A model generated the notes under the pieces. That model was not told the origin of the DNA, did no database searches, and was given only the letters and a program-made list of their open reading frames with translations. From JANNBN01 sp031430595 (lineage in GTDB: Bacteria > Actinomycetota > Acidimicrobiia > Acidimicrobiales > JANYDT01): a stretch of 64,000 nucleotides of DNA. Below, one piece after another: positions 60,930-64,000 of the stretch. How positions within the stretch are numbered: the stretch's first letter is position 1; each line of letters opens with the position of its first letter. The stretch lies in contig JANPBU010000040.1 of assembly GCA_031430595.1 (NCBI GenBank), forward strand, positions 62,001-126,000, given 5' to 3'. The position numbers and the translations under genes were made by a program.

Positions 60930-61005
60930 CTGTCTACCGTCTGCCCGTAAAGTTTGTTTTTGATCTCACAACCGCAACATCCGTGGCCAACAAGACCACT
61001 TCCAG

Positions 61006-61011
61006 TACCGT
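61006..61011 (+). promoter_or_regulatory. -10 box of leaderless capA promoter
   Basis: TACCGT, 6 nt, then GTG at 61018. Confidence 0.55.
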
Positions 61012-61017
61012 TATCCG

Positions 61018-62190
61018 GTGGCCACTTCCCAGTCGCGCCGTGTGCGGTCCTCCTTAGGTGGCCTTCTCGCGCTCGTTACTGTTGGTGGACTTTCCTATCT
61101 AGGTGCCGCGCAACCGGCTGGTTCTGTGCTGGCGATCAGCCCTCTCCCAACGCCTAGTCCGGCAGGAACTCGTGACCCGGCTGGAACCACGACCACATCT
61201 GCAACCACGACCACACCTGGAATCACAACCCCGGATGGAACGACTTCGGGGGCGTCTACCTGGAATGTCTACTTCGCCGGTGATTCGCTACTCACCCGAA
61301 AAATTGCCGACAAGGTGTCACCGTTCGCCCGGCTCTTCCCGAAGCTCGATACCGCGTCGCTCGCTATTGTCAATGTTGAAACTGCGATCACTAACTCGAC
61401 GACCAAAGAATCGAAAGAGTTCAACTTCAATTCCCCTCCCCGGTTTGCCCAACTCATGGCCGACGCAGGGGTTGATGTTGGTTCACTGGCAAACAATCAC
61501 TCGCTCGATATGGGCGATCAGGGCATGCTCGACACCATCGATGCGCTGACCGATGCGGGGATTGATCCCGTAGGGGCAGGCGTCAACCTTGCTGCTGCCG
61601 TCACACCATCGATTCACATCATCGGAAACATCAGGGTCGCAGTATTCGGGGCAAGCCAGGTCATTCCGAGCCCGAAATGGGTGGCGACGCCGACGCGTCC
61701 CGGTGTCGCCTCCGCGGGGAAACACACGATAGACAAAGCCACCGAGCATCTACTGGCGGCCGTCCAACAAGCCAAGGCCACGAACGACGTGGTGTTGGTC
61801 ATGATGCACTGGGGCCAAGAACGAATGTCTTGCCCTACCGACGTACAGATCGCCACAGCGAAGCGGCTGCGCGAAGCCGGGGCCACGGCGGTTGTCGGAG
61901 CTCACCCACATGTATTGCAACCAATCGTCGCCGATGGTGACGGCGTGATTGCCTATTCAATGGGCAACTTCATTTGGTCACCGAGAAGCGGGATCACCGC
62001 CGACACCGGTATCTTGGAGTTACGTTTCGACGGCGACAAGCTCATCGACACGATCTTTCATCCACATCGCCTCGACGCAAACGGATGGGCTGCTTCCATC
62101 AACGATTTGAGCTCGCAACAACGAATTATCTCGCAGGTGAAACGTAAGTGTGCTGGTGCCGATGGCTCGAAGCCGTGGCCGGGCAACTGA
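61018..62190 (+). CDS. CapA/PgsA family protein, secreted
   Basis: 390 residues. A signal or anchor helix (about 11-34) and a Thr/Pro-rich linker precede the metallophosphatase-like CapA domain (PF09587): FAGDSLLTRKI, VNVETAITNS, SLANNHSLDMGDQGMLDTIDAL, MMHWGQE, GAHPHVLQPI, YSMGNFIWS. These are the conserved metal-site blocks. Family members are linked to poly-gamma-glutamate or other capsule assembly; no other capsule genes are near. Divergent from recA. Confidence 0.88.
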   Translation: MATSQSRRVRSSLGGLLALVTVGGLSYLGAAQPAGSVLAISPLPTPSPAGTRDPAGTTTTSATTTTPGITTPDGTTSGASTWNVYFAGDSLLTRKIADKVSPFARLFPKLDTASLAIVNVETAITNSTTKESKEFNFNSPPRFAQLMADAGVDVGSLANNHSLDMGDQGMLDTIDALTDAGIDPVGAGVNLAAAVTPSIHIIGNIRVAVFGASQVIPSPKWVATPTRPGVASAGKHTIDKATEHLLAAVQQAKATNDVVLVMMHWGQERMSCPTDVQIATAKRLREAGATAVVGAHPHVLQPIVADGDGVIAYSMGNFIWSPRSGITADTGILELRFDGDKLIDTIFHPHRLDANGWAASINDLSSQQRIISQVKRKCAGADGSKPWPGN

Positions 62191-62194
62191 CTGG

Positions 62195-63040
62195 CTACAA
62201 CGGCAGCCGGTACATGAGAACAGCGCCGCCTTGACCTTCTGACATCGTCCAAGCAGCCTTGTTGCCAGGTTCAATGCAAACAGCTTCAGCCTGCGCAAGA
62301 AATGGCCCGACGACCGCGGTTGGTTTGGCCTTCCACACTGCATCGAACGGGCCATCGCCAGATCGGTCATATCGAAGAATCGTGATGTACGTGCGAATCA
62401 GTACTGACTTACCATCGGTTGACCGATCTGCACCGGTAACCAGTGGAATATTGAGCGAGGCAACCGGCTTCAATACGTCGTCGGCACCGGCACGGTACAC
62501 GCGGCCGATCGACTTAGTGACAATCACCATTGTGCCGTCGGTATCTATAAAAAAGGCTTCGGCATCGTGGGGGCCATCTTCGTACGTAAGCGTACGAGTT
62601 TGAGCGGTTACCTTTACGGAAGTTTTCTTCTTGCTGCCGGGTACTTTCGGTTCGGCAAAACTCTGTATGCGAACAGATTTTCGCTTGCCTGCGTTGTCGC
62701 CGATGTCGGCCAGATACAGCTTTCCGTTATACAGAGCCATGTCTTCAATATCGGTTGCTTCAACACCGGAAAGTGATGCCGTCAGGACAGTCTTTCCCGT
62801 TGTTGAACTCACGGCGTAGGCCTGCGCTGCATCACCAGAGTCGTTATGCACCCAGATGACTCCCGGATTTATACTGCTCACTCCACAGCCCGAGATTTCG
62901 CTCAGCGAGCGATCCTGTACCAAGACCCCAGCGGTCGGTTTTGTTGCGGCGACCACCAAAGTTGAAGAACCGTTCAACAGCGCCAACGCTGACCCCGCAA
63001 ACAACAGCAGACTGACTCGAACTACATCAGGCTTACTCAT
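62195..63040 (-). CDS. Secreted protein with propeller-like repeats, unknown function
   Basis: 281 residues. A signal peptide (about 8-32) precedes a beta-rich sequence with repeated blocks such as GVIWVHNDSGDAAQAYAVS, DIEDMALYNGKLYLADIGDN, GPHDAEAFFIDTDGTMVIVTK, QAEAVCIEPGNKAAWTMSEGQGG. It resembles esterase-like/phytase-like beta-propellers; the fold is a guess. The ATG overlaps the cinA stop by 4 nt, so it is made with CinA. Convergent with capA, 4 nt apart. Confidence 0.7.
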   Translation of the reverse strand: MSKPDVVRVSLLLFAGSALALLNGSSTLVVAATKPTAGVLVQDRSLSEISGCGVSSINPGVIWVHNDSGDAAQAYAVSSTTGKTVLTASLSGVEATDIEDMALYNGKLYLADIGDNAGKRKSVRIQSFAEPKVPGSKKKTSVKVTAQTRTLTYEDGPHDAEAFFIDTDGTMVIVTKSIGRVYRAGADDVLKPVASLNIPLVTGADRSTDGKSVLIRTYITILRYDRSGDGPFDAVWKAKPTAVVGPFLAQAEAVCIEPGNKAAWTMSEGQGGAVLMYRLPL

Positions 63041-64000
63041 TTGTGGTATCCGAGCAGGCGCTGCCTCAGCAGGTTGAGCGCCGAGATGGCAACGTATTGG
63101 CGCACTCGTTCACGATCTCCGGGTAGGTGAACCTGGGTTACCTCTGCATCACTACCGAACCCGCTGATGCCAATGAATGCCGTACCGACCGATTGACCAT
63201 CTTGTTCATCGGGACCTGCGACGCCGGTCACCGATAGGCCAACATTGGCACCGGTTTGTTTTCGAACACCAGTCGCCATTGCGGCCGCAGCCGCCTCACT
63301 TACGACCGGCCCAACGGGCACATCAAGCAACGAAAATTTGACTTCAGATGCATAGGCAACGACGCCACCGCGGAACCAATGCGAAGCACCAGGAACAGCC
63401 ACCAACCGCGACGCTATCAACCCACCCGTCACCGATTCAGCAACGCCAAGAGTAAGATCGCGTTCAGTCAAAAGACGGGCAACAACACGTTCCATGTTTT
63501 CATCGTCGACTCCGAACACATAGTCACCAATAAGCGCACGTAGCTCTTTTTCTTCACCATCAAGAACTCGTTGAACTTCGACGTCGTTAGCGGCCTTCGC
63601 GGTGATTCGAACTTTGATTCCTTCCATTCCGCTGGCCAAAAAGGCAACTGTGGCTGGTGGTGCATCAGGCTCGTTGAGTGCCTCAAGGCGGGGGCCGACC
63701 ATTTCACCGATGCCGGCCTCAGACATACCCCAGGTACGTAACACCCGTGAAGCGATAACGGCTGAAGTTCCTGATCGCCTGACCAGGTCGGGAAGCACTA
63801 TGCGGTAAAGCATGGCCTGCATCTCGTGCGGCACACCAGGAACGGCATAGATAACCTTGTTGATGCCGTTTCGGTTCACTTCACAAATCAGTCCGGGGGC
63901 GGTACCGCGATCGTTGTGTATCCACTTTGCGCCGAACGGACGCTCGGCTTGACGACAGTTCGTGACTGGCATTTCGCGATTGCGAGATCGAAACATTGCC
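63037..64000 (-). CDS. cinA: CinA family protein, C-terminal part (NMN amidohydrolase domain)
   Basis: About 321 residues in the window; the N-terminus lies beyond 64000. The N-terminal MoaB/molybdopterin-like domain ends with YAVPGVPHEMQAML, and the C-terminal CinA deamidase domain (about 165-315) has LTLGVAESVTGGLIASRLVAVPGAS, WFRGGVVAYASEVK and SVTGVAGPDEQDGQSVGTAFIG. The domain hydrolyses nicotinamide mononucleotide in pyridine recycling; with DNA-uptake genes it was first named competence-inducible. cinA upstream of recA is a conserved actinobacterial neighbourhood. Confidence 0.93.
   Translation of the reverse strand, partial: AMFRSRNREMPVTNCRQAERPFGAKWIHNDRGTAPGLICEVNRNGINKVIYAVPGVPHEMQAMLYRIVLPDLVRRSGTSAVIASRVLRTWGMSEAGIGEMVGPRLEALNEPDAPPATVAFLASGMEGIKVRITAKAANDVEVQRVLDGEEKELRALIGDYVFGVDDENMERVVARLLTERDLTLGVAESVTGGLIASRLVAVPGASHWFRGGVVAYASEVKFSLLDVPVGPVVSEAAAAAMATGVRKQTGANVGLSVTGVAGPDEQDGQSVGTAFIGISGFGSDAEVTQVHLPGDRERVRQYVAISALNLLRQRLLGYHK

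Overview
The window comes from a member of the Actinomycetota, most likely the class Acidimicrobiia (an Ilumatobacter-like lineage; the class is an inference). The evidence is two WhiB proteins, a WhiG-type sigma factor, a mycothione reductase, a DUF2469 protein, a DUF222/HNH (13E12-type) protein, an actinobacterial LexA box, and many TANNNT -10 boxes placed 6-7 nt before a start codon, as in leaderless actinobacterial genes. I saw no tRNA, rRNA, CRISPR array, insertion sequence or prophage.

Layout. Positions 1-3000 (minus) hold rimP-nusA-ylxR-infB. Next come whiB, a TetR regulator and a divergent mycothione reductase gene. Positions 6200-10300 (minus) hold the isoprenoid/membrane-protease operon dxr-rseP-ispG, with a possible zinc-finger microprotein after ispG; nadE is divergent from dxr. 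Positions 12400-17700 hold rpsB-tsf-pyrH-frr-cdsA. Positions 17700-23300 hold comM-dprA-xerC-whiG-LytM. After a GNAT gene and a second whiB come yraN, DUF2469, lepB, rplS, ung, trmD, a quinone oxidoreductase, rimM, khpA, rpsP and ffh. This is the usual SRP/S16/TrmD/L19 cluster, interrupted by qor, ung and a secreted cyclase-like gene.

Positions 33500-64000 are more accessory: a zinc-finger M50 protease, a decayed AbiEi-type gene, a complete branched-chain amino acid ABC transporter (livKHMGF), and lipid or acyl-CoA genes (acyl-CoA dehydrogenase, two hot-dog dehydratases, an acyl-CoA synthetase). There is also a HExxH/mycothiol-DinB fusion, a one-module NRPS-like protein (A-T-TE), an aldehyde dehydrogenase, an M18 aminopeptidase, recA, capA and the 3' part of cinA.

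The most notable signal is a 26-bp sequence found identically upstream of recA and of the comM-dprA operon. It has the exact geometry of the LexA-independent RecA-NDp/PafBC promoter (TGTC-N12-TANNNT). It would place the three ssDNA-handling proteins of natural transformation (RecA, DprA, ComM) under one DNA-damage promoter. recA also has a separate upstream LexA box, and a second LexA box covers the promoter of the DUF222/HNH gene.
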